DNA of 64,000 nt, taken from the NCBI RefSeq assembly GCF_000499845.2, contig NC_023755.2, positions 31,025,753 to 31,089,752 on the forward strand, read 5' to 3'. Below, piece by piece: positions 31,640 through 44,300 of the stretch. A program made the position numbers and the translations under genes. This DNA comes from Phaseolus vulgaris (Eukaryota > Streptophyta > Magnoliopsida > Fabales > Fabaceae). Position 1 is the first letter of the stretch; the number at the start of each line of letters is the position of its first letter. The notes below the pieces were generated by a model. It was not told where the DNA came from. It saw nothing but the letters and a program-made list of their open reading frames with translations, and made no database searches.

Positions 31640-32986
<1,347 letters not shown>

Positions 32987-33070
32987 CAATCTCTGCTTAC
33001 AACAACTTACAACAACAAGGTACATGCCTACATTATCTTTGTCCAAGTATCTTATATATTTATATTTGTG
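32987..33070 (-). promoter_or_regulatory. Probable HCT core promoter and leader
   Basis: On the minus strand a TATAAATATATAAG box lies at about 33065-33052, 66-80 bp before the ATG, with no other start between. The leader is preserved in the duplicated copies at 15985 and 16560. Positions are inferred from sequence alone. Confidence 0.45.
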
Positions 33071-33610
33071 TTTCACTGTACAACTTCTAATTAGTTATAT
33101 AAAAAATATATTTTTATTATTTCATAAAAAATTAAAATTTTAGATGAAAAAGCAAGGTTGTAATTCAACTAACTTTCAACTAACAAGGGTGTCTCAGTTC
33201 ATGCTGTCACCGTCATCTATTCAACTAACATTCTACTTTTAGGTATTACTGTTTATTATTCATGATCCCTATTATAGAACTTGGTTTTGTAATTTGTTTT
33301 ATGTTATCTACTTATTTAGTAAGGAACAGCTGATATTGTAACAGTGGTTATTGCTCGTGAATATGTTTATGGATTTCCTCAGTGTTACTTTTCCTTTTCA
33401 CTTGAAATCATGCATATAAATTATCGTATTTGGAACTTCAATCTCAGATTATATTTTATTTCAACTGAACGCCGAACAGGAATTACATTGCTAATTTTAC
33501 GTACAAATAACTAATTATGTTTCATTTTAAATCAACATAAGATAAAATTCTAACATTACAAACTCATCAATTTTAAAAAAGAAATACCAATCATTACAAA
33601 TTTTCATAAG
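33071..33610. repeat. HCT 5' flank, source of duplicated units
   Basis: From about 33240 on it is homologous to 16565-17000 and, from 33373, to 18291-18500. No ORF is supported. Confidence 0.65.
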
Positions 33611-35023
33611 TTTTATTTCTTTCTTCAGAAATTAAATGGTGCATTACACATGGTTTGTACAGTAACACGCTGGTTTAGGAGGAAAGAGTCCCTCAATAAA
33701 CCAAGAAACCAGGAGTATAACTTAACATCTCCTGACAGCATATGAGACCAGCATCCTTCACAGCTTCACAGCTGCTACACAAATGGATTATGCAGCACAA
33801 GACATTCATCATACCATATTAAATTAGCTCATTAATGGTCTAGATGGACCAAACCTCCAAGTTGTTTAGTCACAGCAAAAAACCCGCTCCCTGTACTTCT
33901 TTTAGGGTACTGTGTTTATCAATACCACACTACCTAAATTACTTTGCTATTTCTCCCATCTAGCTTTCCTCAAGAAACCATCACACCTCATATCCAAAAA
34001 GTGTTCCCGCTATCCTTCACCATCTTACCTGCTCATTGACTGGCTTTACCAACAAAGAACAATAAAGAACAACATACCAGTAGATGATGCACCCATTCTT
34101 CACGAAGCAAGAAGCAAAACACCAAAGCTTTGGCTCTGCACTTATAAATCAGATTGAAAAGCAGACCCCTATAGCTTCCTCACAAGTTACCACGTAACCT
34201 ATAGGGGTGTTTAACTTTTCCATTGGATGAGTAATATTTACCCAAATGAATTTGAGGGAATGAACTTGAAGAAAGGCTAGATTGTTTGGATATTTATTAC
34301 TAAAGAAATCATATTGCCTATTTGGAGGGAAGAAAGAAAGAAAAGGCTTTTAACATTACGTGAGAAGACAAAATTTTCCTTGACTTTTACGGTATGCAAA
34401 GGTATAATAATATATAATAATGAAAAAATTAATAATAATAAATTTATAAAATAAGATTTTTTTAAATAATAATACATAATAAATAAAAATTTAAATTCTA
34501 AAATAATAATAAAATTAAAATAAATAATTTTATAAATAATAATAATAATAATATTAATCATATTAATTTAATTTTAATTTTAATTTATGAACTTTTTGTA
34601 TACATTTGTAGATGTATTGACAGGGTTAGATAATGTGTATTTTTTTTTTTTTCAAATGAATTCACAAATTGCACAAGAATACTGTTTTAACAAAATGTCA
34701 TCATATTGTTATTTTGTCTATCACGTAATTATAATAATTTAACTCTCATTTCTATCATATTTTACGGTTCTATGTTTAATATTAATTAGACAAATTTTTA
34801 CACAAACTTTGGTTTATTTTATTAATTTTTACAAAATTTATAATTCTACTTAAATTTTTTATAATTATTTTTATTTCAATTTTATCAAAACTACAATTTC
34901 GAATGTATCCACAATGTCAAATAACTCTTATTATTTTGTCAACTAAGTTCAAAGACCATAATATATGAAATATTATTTATGTAAATTAATATTTTTACAA
35001 CTAAGTTGGGAGTTCACCTACTT
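33611..35023. other. Intergenic DNA, AT-rich part at 34.2-34.9 kb
   Basis: 33640-34200 is of mixed composition and may be an old LINE 3' UTR by style only. 34270-34930 is extremely AT-rich with no ORF beyond chance. No gene is seen. Confidence 0.4.
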
Positions 35024-35600
35024 CTATGTTATCACTAAATTAGTGTCTTTTATAAGAGAGTGAGAGGGATACCATAACCCAACATTGGTTGTGCCTTTTA
35101 GATACTTCAAAAATCTTTTAGTAGTTTTAAGGTGCGATTCTTTTGGACTTGACTGGAATCTAGCACAGAGGCACACTGCAAGCATAATGTCTGGCTTGCT
35201 GGCTGTAAGATAGAGCAAAGAGGCAATCAAACCCTTGATCTACTGGTGTTCCAGTAGCATCAATGTAGTTGCTTCTTTACACTTATCCATTTCAAACTTT
35301 TTGAGGATCTCTTTGCAATACTTGTATTGACTTAGAAAGATGTCATCCTTAGATTGCTTGATCTGCAGTCCCAAGTAGAATAACTCTCCCATCATTGACA
35401 TTTCGAATTCTCCCTGCATAGCTACCACAATTCTTTACACAAGCTATCATTAGTAGCCCCAAAAATAATGTCATCAACATATATTTGGACTAAAATAATG
35501 GCAAAATTTGTCTTTTTAATAACGACAGTTTTGTCAAATTTCCCTCTTTCATAATCATGAGACAAGAGGAAATCACTTAACTTCTCATAATCATGGACAT
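35024..35600 (-). pseudogene. Copia reverse transcriptase fragment
   Basis: Minus-strand pieces of a Sirevirus-like RT: a QIYVDDIIFGATND segment with the catalytic YVDD (about 35505-35460), EFEMSMMGELFYLGLQIKQSKDDIFLSQ (35428-35240), and LLYLTASKPDIMLAVCLCARFQS with YLKGTTNVGLWYP (35230-35060). Frameshifts and a stop separate them. They align with 9440-9950 of the larger copy. Upstream, near 35600, it is joined to the first bases of an LTR of the same family, so a deletion has fused distant parts. Confidence 0.8.
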
Positions 35601-36050
35601 CAAAGTTTCAAGTTCAACAATCCCATGAAGAAAAAATCCTGGTTTTCTTGGGATGTTTTGTTTGAATTTCACAAAACCTACAAAACACAAAATATGCATG
35701 TACCGAAAGTAATCATTTCCAGATATCATTAGCACCACAAAACCAATTTCCAAAGTGCAAATTAGAGTTTATGCAACAATTTTCAAATTAGAAAGCAACA
35801 TATAAACCAAGTTTTAAAACAGAATATAAACACATTACAAATTATAAACTTATCCCCTATTTTTCTTCACAAATAGACTCATGGAGGGATAAAAACAACA
35901 TTAAAAAGAAAGAGAGAAAAAAATATAGATGATAAACCAGAAATACAAAGAAAGCTTAAACTTTTCTTCAATCTTCTTGGCCATATTGCAGCTTAAATAG
36001 TTGTTTTTGTACAACTTCCATCTGGTCATCCAAGCTTTGAACCCTAAACC
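35601..36050 (-). repeat. 3' UTR and LTR start of a Sirevirus-like element, minus copy
   Basis: 35615-35990 is an inverted, diverged copy of 36550-37020 (shared GAGCTGCAATAT, AAGAAGATTGAAGAAAA and TTTAATGTTGTTTTTAT). It ends with a TGTTGAACTTGAAACTTTG LTR start at about 35622. AACCCTAAACCCTAAACCC (telomere-like) lies at 36040-36058. Confidence 0.7.
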
Positions 36051-36545
36051 CTAAACCCATGAATGTGCAAAGTTTGGTCTTTGATCATGTGCAAAGTTAT
36101 CCAACCTATTCACCATAAGCCTTTCAAATGGATACATGGATGTGATTTGTTCTTCCATGTTTACATCACTTGGACCAACTTCATAGGCATCAACAGGTTC
36201 ATTACCAGTAGTAGCAACTTCCCCTTCATTCTCTTCTTCAATATGAGCTCCATTTGATGAACTAGCTTGGTCACCATATCTTCCACCAACTTTGGTGAAT
36301 CCCATCTTGCTTAGGGAGCCATTTTTTATTTCACTTGAGGTTTTGACAATTTCATATTGCTTTTCTTCCAGATCCACTTCAAAATAGTGCAAAAAATTAG
36401 AAATTAAGACAACATAAGGGTAGTGGTAGTCACTTAACCTTATTGACTTTTGCATATGCTCCTTGATTATGTGAATCCAGTTAATCTTCACTTTGTTCAT
36501 AATACAGTAGATTGAAGCCTGGTTGAGTAGATTGAGGTTGTGCAT
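36051..36545 (-). pseudogene. Extra ORF (C-terminal half) of a Sirevirus-like element
   Basis: The 164-residue minus-strand frame is clearly related to the second half of the extra ORF at 11430-11998: IMNKVKINWIHIIKEHMQKS matches IMNQIKVNWIFIINEHML. The acidic middle and the MYPFERLMVNRLD segment before a short tail also correspond. The N-terminal half is missing because the sequence inverts at 36546. It shows that this ORF is a constant part of the family. Function unknown. Confidence 0.7.
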
Positions 36546-37019
36546 AATCAGCTATTTGAGCTGCAATATAACCAAGAAGATTGAAGAAAATTTTATGCTT
36601 TCTTTCTATTTCTAGTTTATCATCTGAACAAATTTTTGCTTTCTTTTTAATGTTGTTTTTATTCCACCTTTTATTATATTTGTGAAGACAAATAGGGGGA
36701 GAAGTATATGGTTTGTATTGTGCAAATATCTGCTACATATCCTGCTTTAAAATTGGTTTATATGGATTAGATAGTTGTTGCTTTACTCTGATTAAACTAT
36801 ATAAACTTTGATTTGCACCTTGCTTTCACTAGTTTTTACACTGATTTTACTGATTTTCCTTATGGGAATCACTAAGTGAAAACTGGTTCTATGGTGCTAA
36901 TGATATCAGGAAATGATTACCTCTAGTACATGCACATTTTATGTTTTGTAGGTATTGTCAAATTCAAACAGAACATCCCAAGCAAACCAAAGATTTGTCT
37001 TCATCAAATAGGGAGAGAT
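36546..37019 (+). repeat. 3' UTR of a Sirevirus-like element, plus copy, with polypurine tracts
   Basis: This is the inverted counterpart of 35615-35990. It carries AATAGGGGGAGAAG (near 36692) and ATAGGGAGAGATT (before 37020), the two polypurine tracts typical of the family. Confidence 0.7.
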
Positions 37020-38087
37020 TATTGAACTTAAAGTTTTGATGTCTCCAAATCCATGAAGATTGCTTGAAGACTGGGTTGCTGCTTGTAGGCATGGATTCTG
37101 GGTAGATTAGAATTTTTCAATCCACTCTTAGCTTAATCCAAAACTAAATCAATCAAGTTGTTTCAAAAGAAAAGCAATTTTCAAAGTAATGAAAAACAAC
37201 CTGTTCATTTATCGTTTCAATCGGTTTTTTTACACTTGGTGGTTTTGAAAAGGATTTGAAAAGGCTAAAATTGGCTGACCACGTAGTCAAGGCCAATTCA
37301 ATCGGTTGAATCGATCTTTCAATCGATTGTTTTTTAAAATATTAACATAATTGGTTAAGTTTGGTAAATCTGTTTTCCCTGATTCAAAATTGTTTTGCCC
37401 CTGATCAAAATTCTAAAACGACTATTTTTTAGGCTATATAACTGATGTTTAATTCTCTAAAGAAGAGAGAGATCAGATTACCAAAAAGATTAAAAGTTTT
37501 TCAAGATTGCAAGATTACTTTAAGCTTTTCTTTGGTTAAGAGTGGAATAGGAACTATTGTAATCCTTTTGTATCAAGTGTGATCTTTCCTGTTCTTACTT
37601 GTATTTCATTTCATATTTGATAAACTTGTAAGGTACTGGTATCTGTAGTCAGAGGGTGTTTTGACTTGTAGTGTTTGTGTATCAAAGAGGGTGAGTGTTC
37701 TTGAAGGGTTCAAGATCACCTCTTTAGTTTTTGTGTTTTGTAATCTATTGTTGATTACTTAGTGGAATACCCAGAGGTTTCTAGGGACTAGATGTATGTC
37801 TTGGTGTAAGAAGGAACCAATATAAACATCGTGTGTGAATCTCTCTATCCCTCATTGCTTTAAAACGGTTTGATCTGTGTTTTTTGTAAATTGCTGATAA
37901 AAACAATCAGTTGATTTGCATAAACAACCGATTGATTTTCTGGAATCAATTTCAAACAGTTTTGTTTCTTGGCTGATCTGATTGCTTCTTCTAGGATTCT
38001 GCATTAATCTTCATTCTTGTCCAGTATTTTTGAAAATCTTTCATTAAACAATTTACCCCCTCTTGTTTAAAGCCTTTAATTCTAATA
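37020..38087 (+). repeat. 3' LTR of a Sirevirus-like element (1068 bp)
   Basis: It starts TATTGAACTTAAAG (first TGT changed to TAT) after a polypurine tract and ends CTTTAATTCTAATA. It is homologous to the LTR at 14288-15984 on the opposite strand. It holds CAATCGGTTG/CAACCGATTG-type motifs near 37215, 37300, 37904 and 37925. Confidence 0.75.
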
Positions 38088-38365
38088 GGAAGTATATGTG
38101 GTCTCTGGCAAAGACACATTTTTGCAGATTAGCATACAACTTTTCCTTCCTAAGGGTTTCTAAGACTTGCCTAACATGCTCCTTATGGTCTTCTAAGGTC
38201 ATGTTATAGATAAGGATGTCATCAAAATAGACCATTACAAATTTGCCAATGAAAGGTCTTAAAACATGATGCATAAGTCGCATGAAGGTGCTTGGAGCAT
38301 TAGTTAAACCAAAGGGCATGACTAACAACTCATACAACCCAAACTTAGTCTTAAAAGCATGTTTC
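38088..38365 (-). pseudogene. Ty3/gypsy reverse transcriptase fragment
   Basis: The minus strand reads GLYELLVMPFGLTNAPSTFM, then HVLRPFIGKFVMVYFDDILIY with the catalytic YFDD, and EHVRQVLETLRKEKLYANL. These are RT motifs of a gypsy element of the chromovirus/Reina-like kind, not Tat (which has YVDD). No neighbouring gypsy domains or LTR remain. Confidence 0.8.
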
Positions 38366-38891
38366 TATTCATCTAAATATCAGTGAATATATTAACATAC
38401 AACTTCTCATTTGTGTGGTCCAAGACACATTTGTGCTCAAAATATGATATATAACAATACTAAACTTGTACAATGTAGACTTGCTTACACAAAAAGGAAA
38501 ATTGAAATTTCTTGTATTCCATTAAAATGATACATGCATTAAATAACTTAGATCAAACTGAAATTACTTCAATTCATTAAACAAATCAAACAAATGTATA
38601 TATTGTTCACGTGTACTCATGATAAGTCACACATTTTTGTAAATAAAAACCAAACTGTAAAATTACAACAAAAAATACGTCATCATGATCAACGACAATC
38701 CACTTCTAGATCTTTCAACACAGCTTCTCATTCAACATTACGATCATCCATCACCCAAGAGCAAAGCATTTCTTGGCGAAAGCGTAGGAGGTCTTTCTAA
38801 ATAATATATCATGGAATTAGTTTCCAATTACCAAACTCCAAATTAAAGGTGTAAACTCATGAAAATAGCTATTGTCGTGGTATTCAGGAAA
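38366..38891 (-). pseudogene. CACTA-type element relic, Ulp1 end (left of the insertion)
   Basis: 38800-38891 on the minus strand continues an Ulp1-like C-terminal frame (an FPEYHDN segment, a FHEFTPLIW segment) that starts on the other side of the 15-kb insertion at 53908-54010. The rest is AT-rich with no clear ORF. Confidence 0.5.
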
Positions 38892-38896
38892 GTTGT
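38892..38896. repeat. Target-site duplication GTTGT (left copy)
   Basis: GTTGT at 38892-38896 is repeated at 53903-53907, directly outside TGTACCG... and ...CCGGAACA of the Tat element. Confidence 0.88.
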
Positions 38897-40093
38897 TGTA
38901 CCGTCCCGCCCCCGGGCGTTGACCAGAGTCAAAGTCAACGTAGGGACCAAGTTCATTGTATGGTGGGACCACGCGAAGGGAGTCAAAGAAAGGAAGTCAA
39001 CAGAGTGACTAGACAAGGCGTTGCCTGAGCAAGGCATCGCCCAAACAAGGCATCGCCAAGATAAGGCGTCGCCTTGACAAGGCGTCGCCAAGAGAAGGCG
39101 TCGCCAAGCAAGCCATTAGCAGTGTTACTCCTCGATACCCATGGGTAGGAAAGACCATGGAGGGACTGACGCCACGAGGGGCTTCGGGCCCACTTGGCTC
39201 AGAAGAGGTAATAAAGAGAAGAGGAAGGTGGATTCAAGGCCATAGTACTAACGCCAGTGGAGAGCAATCTGACTCGCAAAGTGCTCATGTCACCCCTGAG
39301 AGGCCCTTGGGATAGATACGACTCATGAGAGGGTCACACCCAGGGGTAATCAGGTGCGGGGTACGAGAGGAAGGTAGAGACGCTCTCAAAGCGAGTGACT
39401 AGAGGTTTGGGGGCATGAGTTGGCACCCAAAAAGTCACCCCTTGCGCCGGACGCACTCCAAGGAAGGAGGACTCACACGACGAAATACCCCCAAGTTGGG
39501 TCACGGTGCTGTGAGGCCCTCCACGTGTAATAACAGCCAGGTCAGAACAGAAACATCCATTTGTCAGGTATAAGGTAATTAAAGCTATTTAAAGGTAATT
39601 AAAGTTTACGTTTCAAGCGTTTTAAGGTACTTTAAATGCTTCAGGCGGTTTAAACGTCTTAAAGGCGCTGAACGTTTTAACCTTAAATGCGCTTTAAGAC
39701 GCTTTAAATGCTAGAGGCATTTAAATAGAACCTGGGATGTTGGAAACGGGGTTCGAACTTTTGGCAAATTTTCCCAGAATACACTCTAGTTGCTTGCTCG
39801 AGTCTTGAGGCTACGCACAAGGGACTAGAGAAAGGTTGTTTGCCAGAAGGAGAAAATATACACAATACACAGTTCCTTTTACCACCTTCAGAGTACCATT
39901 CATGGTGCTCCGATACAGAGGTGCAAAGTTTTGGTGTTTCTTGCTAGCTGACTTGAGCGTCGGAGTGCAAACGGCCGCAAGGGCGCCCATTTGTCCTTCT
40001 TTACAGGTATCCACAGATTACCAGAGGGAAGGTGTCCCTAGCTGACGGGCAAGGTTGCGCACAAAGACGTACCCAGGTCAACCGGCCGGAACA
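38897..40093 (+). repeat. 5' LTR of the Tat element (1197 bp)
   Basis: It starts TGTACCGTCCCGCC and ends GGCCGGAACA. It contains 5-6 copies of an AAGGCGTCGCCAAG-like motif (39020-39110) and a stretch with many TTTAAA motifs (39560-39730). Confidence 0.93.
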
Positions 40094-40095
40094 TT

Positions 40096-40113
40096 TGGCG
40101 CCCACCGTGGGGC
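40096..40113 (+). promoter_or_regulatory. Primer-binding site of the Tat element
   Basis: TGGCGCCCACCGTGGGGC follows the 5' LTR by two bases. It is the same site as in the deleted gypsy element at 23258. Confidence 0.85.
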
Positions 40114-40203
40114 CGATTTAAAACATCAGTCCCATCGCAAGTTTCAGGACATCTATCGGAGCTACCATAACGTCAGGAGAAGTTCAGAGGGAAACAGTGA
40201 AGA

Positions 40204-41595
40204 ATGAGGGCCACGAGACAAGGTTCCACACGCGCTGCGAGTGAGGAAATGTCCATGCAGCAGGTCATGGAAATGATGCGGGGGCTGCAGGATGAGATGG
40301 CGGAATCGAGGGTGGAACAAGAACGCATGCAGGCGGATCTCGCAGCCTCGCATGCGAGAAACGAAGAGCTCCATTGTATGAATGAAGAGTTGCGCCGGGG
40401 TTTGAGCAATAACCAAGGGCAACGTGACCCAGATTAGACCGAGCGTCTCACCCCACCAAGGGAGTTTTCCACACCCTTCTCGCAGGAGATTCTGGAAGCA
40501 GTGATCCCCAACACGTTCGCAGGACCCAAGGTGATCTTCACCGGGATGGAGGATCCTGAGGAGCATCTCACTGCATTCCACACGCAGATGGTGTTGGTAG
40601 GCGGCTCTGATGCCGTGAGATGCAAGCTCTTTATGAGCACCTTGACGGGGATGGCCATGGATTGGTTCATCAGCCTTCCGAACGGCCATATCACCTCCTT
40701 TCAGCAGCTGTCGCGGTTGTTTAGGGAGCAATACTTGGCGAACAGGGCTCCGCCGCCGGTTTCCTATGACCTGTTTGATGTAAAACAGTATCAAGGAGAG
40801 ACCTTGAAGGAATACATCAACCTTTTTGGGGCCCAAGTAGTAAAAGTTGGTACTACGGAGGAGCCTATGATCGTGTACCCATTCAGAAAAGGCGTATGTC
40901 CCGGCCCTGTTTGCGAATCCATTATTCGCAATCGCCCCAGGACCTTCGCTGAAATAAGGCGTCGCGCGGTGGAGCATATCGCCTCTGAGGGAGAGGTGTG
41001 TGAGAAGCGCACCAGCGTCGTACCCTCACGCCCGAGAGCACAGACGCAGGCTCAACCCGTCAGGGTCAACGAGACCACGACACGGAGGAAGAAGCCAGAG
41101 GGGAGACGCCCCTATGAAACAAGAAAGCCCCAGCCCAGGGGTCCAGCAGGAGGAAATCGCCCCGCTAGGGAAAGGGCCAGGCCAGCAATGTACGACTTTG
41201 TGGTGGAATTGAAGGATCTGATTGCCGTGCCCAATATAGCTGAAAGGTTGAGGCGACCGATGAAGACTGACAAGGTGTTAGGGCCTCGCAAGGACTCTTG
41301 GTGCAAGTTCCATGAAGCTTTCGGTCATTACATCAACAACTGCCTGTCGCTGGGATACCAGCTAGATGAGTTGGTGAGAAGCGGGTTTTTGAAAGATTAC
41401 ATCGCAGAGCCCACCACGACCGCGACCCTTCCAGCACCAGTGGAAGAACAAGCGCACGAGATGCCTGTCCTTGGCGAAGTCCACACCATTGCTGGTGGCT
41501 TTTCCGGGGGAGGACCCACTGCCTCCCAACGAAATAAATATGCGAGGGGGGTCAATTCAATTGAAGAAAGAATCTCAGGTGACCCATGGGAGTAA
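40204..41595 (+). pseudogene. Tat gag, two in-frame stops
   Basis: It shares one frame with pol. TAG at 40435-40437 splits off a head with coiled-coil character (MEMMRGLQDEMAESRVEQER). The gag domain follows (HLTAFHTQMVLVGGSDAVR, MDWFISLPNGHITSF, DLFDVKQYQGETLKEYINLF), then a basic Arg/Pro-rich segment and the CX2HX4HX4C knuckle (CKFHEAFGHYINNC, about 41302-41343). It ends at TAA 41593-41595, after which the protease continues in the same frame. Gag forms the particle and binds RNA. The protein is close to that of the deleted element at 19.8-22.9 kb in sequence and order. Confidence 0.9.
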
Positions 41596-44300
41596 GACCT
41601 CGTGTTCACGAGGGCGGATCTACAGGATGTTGTGCCGCACGACAATGACCCCGTGGTCATTTCGGTTGTCACGGCTGGCAGAAAAGTGCACAGGGTTCTA
41701 GTCGACCAAGGAAGCTCTACAAATGTTATGTTCTGGTCGACATTCAACAAGTTGCGGTTGTCTCCCGAGCTTTTGAGACCCTACACAGGGTGCTTATATG
41801 GGTTTGCTGACAACCAGGTGGAAGTACGAGGCTACTTGGAATTGAGGACAACGTTCACAGATGGAACGGCCTCACGTACCGAAAACATTAGGTACTTAGT
41901 CGTAAATGCCAACTCAGCCTACAACATCCTGTTGGGCAGACCGGCGTTGAACAGGCTGAACGCAGTAGCCTCCACGCGCCACATGAAGATGAAGCTGCCG
42001 GATCTCAGTGGCAAAGTGATCGTCATCAAGTCAGATCAGGAGGAAGCGCGGAAATGTTATGAGAATAGCCTGAAAACGAAGAGAGGCGTGTTCATGGTGT
42101 TCGAGCGTCCGCCAAGTGCAAACACGGCAATGGAGGTAGAACCCTTGAACGAGGCGACGCCAACGGAGTCAACGCCTGGCGAGGCCACACCCGTGAGGGC
42201 GACGTCCGAAGCAGACACGCACACGGAGGAGAGGCATGACGACACACCGCCCGTAGAAGAGGCGACGCCTGGAAAGCACTACCAGGCGACGTCCCTTAAG
42301 GAAGATAGCAGGGATCAGCCGGCGACCAACGTGGTGGAGAGGCAGATTGGCGGCAAAACGTTCAAGCTGGGACGTCTGTTGAGCCAAGATGAACATGATG
42401 AGATGGCGGAGGTGATTTCACGTCATTTAAATGCCTTCCCATGGTCCGCCTCAGACATTTCGGGCATCAACCCTGACTTTCTATGCCACCATCTCAGCAT
42501 GGACGCCACGGTTCGCCCCGTGCGACAGAGGAGGAGAAAATTTAACGAGGAAAGACGTCTTGTGGTGAAAGAAGAGACACAGAAGTTGCTGAGTGTTGGG
42601 CACATTCGGGAGATACAATACCCCGAGTGGCTGGCCAACGTCGTTATAGTGAAGAAAGCAAACGGGAAATGGAGGATGTGTGTAGACTTCACGGATTTGA
42701 ACAAGGCGTGCCCCAAGGATTCATATCCACTACCCAACATTGACGCCCTGGTGGATAGTGCCTCGGGTTGCAAGATGCTGAGTTTCCTAGACGCTTTTTC
42801 GGGATATAATCAGATCAAGATGCACCCGAGGGACGAGGGTAAAACAACGTTCATGACGGAGATGTGTAGCTACTGCTACAAAGTAATGCCATTTGGCTTG
42901 AAGAACGCGGGCGCCACCTACCAGAGGTTAATGGACAAGGTCCTAGCGCCCATGTTGGGAAGGAACGTGCAAGCCTATGTAGACGACATGGTGGTGACCT
43001 CGCATGATAGAAGGCAGCATAAAACAGACCTGGAGGAGTTGTTCGCCACCATCTCACGATATCGCCTCAAGCTGAACCCTGAGAAGTGTGTCTTTGGGGT
43101 TGAGGCAAGAAAGTTTTTGGGCTTCATGCTCACAGAAAGAGGAATTGAGGCGAACCCAGACAAGTGCGCGACCATCATCGCCATAAGGAGCCCGACATCA
43201 GTGAAGGAAGTGCAACAACTGACAGGGCGAATGACGGCGCTATCAAGGTTTGTTTCTGCAAGGGGAGAGAAGAGGCACCCCTATTTCCAGTGCCTCAAAA
43301 GAAATAGTCGCTTCGCATGGACCGACGAGTGCGAAGCAGCCTTCATCAAGCTGAAAGAGTACTTAGCGACGCCACCCATCCTTTGTAAACCAGTAGCAGG
43401 CGTGCCCCTCCGACTATACTTTGCGGTAACGGAACGGGCTATCAGTTCTGTGCTAGTAGTCCAGGAGCAGGACCAAGTACAAAAGCCCATCTATTTCGTG
43501 AGCAAAGCTTTACAAGGCCCGGAGACGAGGTATCAATCATTGGAAAAGGCCGCATTGGCCGTGGTATTTTCAGCCAGGAGGCTCCGCCATTACTTCCACA
43601 GTTTTACGGTAGTGGTGATGACGAACCTCCCCATACAAAAGGTACTGCAAAAACCTGACGTAGCTGGAAGGATGGTTCGCTGGGCGGTGGAGCTGTCGGA
43701 GTTTGACATCCAGTACGAGCCCAGAGGATCTATCAAAGGACAGGTATATGCGGATTTTGTGGCAGAGCTCTCGACCGGAGGCGAACAAGAGGTGGAGTCG
43801 GGATCGCAGTGGTTGCTCTCGGTCGACGGCTCTTCCAATCAGCAAGGAAGTGGTGCAGGGATAGTCTTGGATGGACCCAATGGTGTGCTGATTGAACAAG
43901 CTCTGCGTTTCGCCTTTAAAGCGAGTAACAATCAGGCTGAGTACGAAGCACTGATCGCAGGGATGCTCCTGGCTAAGGAGATGGGTGCGCAGAAGCTTTT
44001 GGTGAAAAGTGATTCCCAGCTGATCACAGGGCAAGTTTCGGGAGAATTCCAAGCCAAGGACCCGCAAATGGCGGCATATTTGAGGTATGTCCAGTTACTG
44101 AAGGGAGCATTTAGTGCTCTCGAACTAGTACATGTCCCAAGAGAGCAGAATGCTAGAGCTGACCTGCTCGCCAAGCTGGCCAGCTCAGGCAAGGGGGGCA
44201 GACAGAGGACAGTAATCCAAGAGACGCGCAAAGCTTCGCGAAAGTTCGTGGAAGATAACAGGGTGGACGTCCTCCATATTTGTTCAGCGAGAGGGGACGT
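41596..44300 (+). CDS. Tat protease, RT and dual RNase H
   Basis: About 900 uninterrupted codons. The protease holds VLVDQGSSTNVMFW (DQGS for the usual DSG/DTG, as in other Tat elements). A variable Thr/Glu/Pro-rich linker follows. RT has PEWLANVVIVKKANGKWRMC, MLSFLDAFSGYNQIKM, MPFGLKNAGATYQRL and the catalytic YVDD (near 42979). A standard RNase H (LRLYFAVTERAISSVLV, LEKAALAVVFSARRLRHYF) lacks some acidic residues. A second, archaeal-type RNase H follows (WLLSVDGSSNQQGSGAGIVL, NNQAEYEALIAGM, LVKSDSQLI, NARADLLAKLAS) with its D-E-D-D residues. Dual RNase H is known for the Tat lineage. The frame runs to 44406 but leaves homology at about 44300. Confidence 0.9.

Noticed and set aside
34277..34561. 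94-codon Ile/Tyr-rich ORF
   Set aside because: A chance product of an AAT/ATA-rich stretch.
40162..40977. 271-codon minus-strand ORF opposite Tat gag
   Set aside because: The plus-strand gag explains the constraint; the antisense product looks random in composition.
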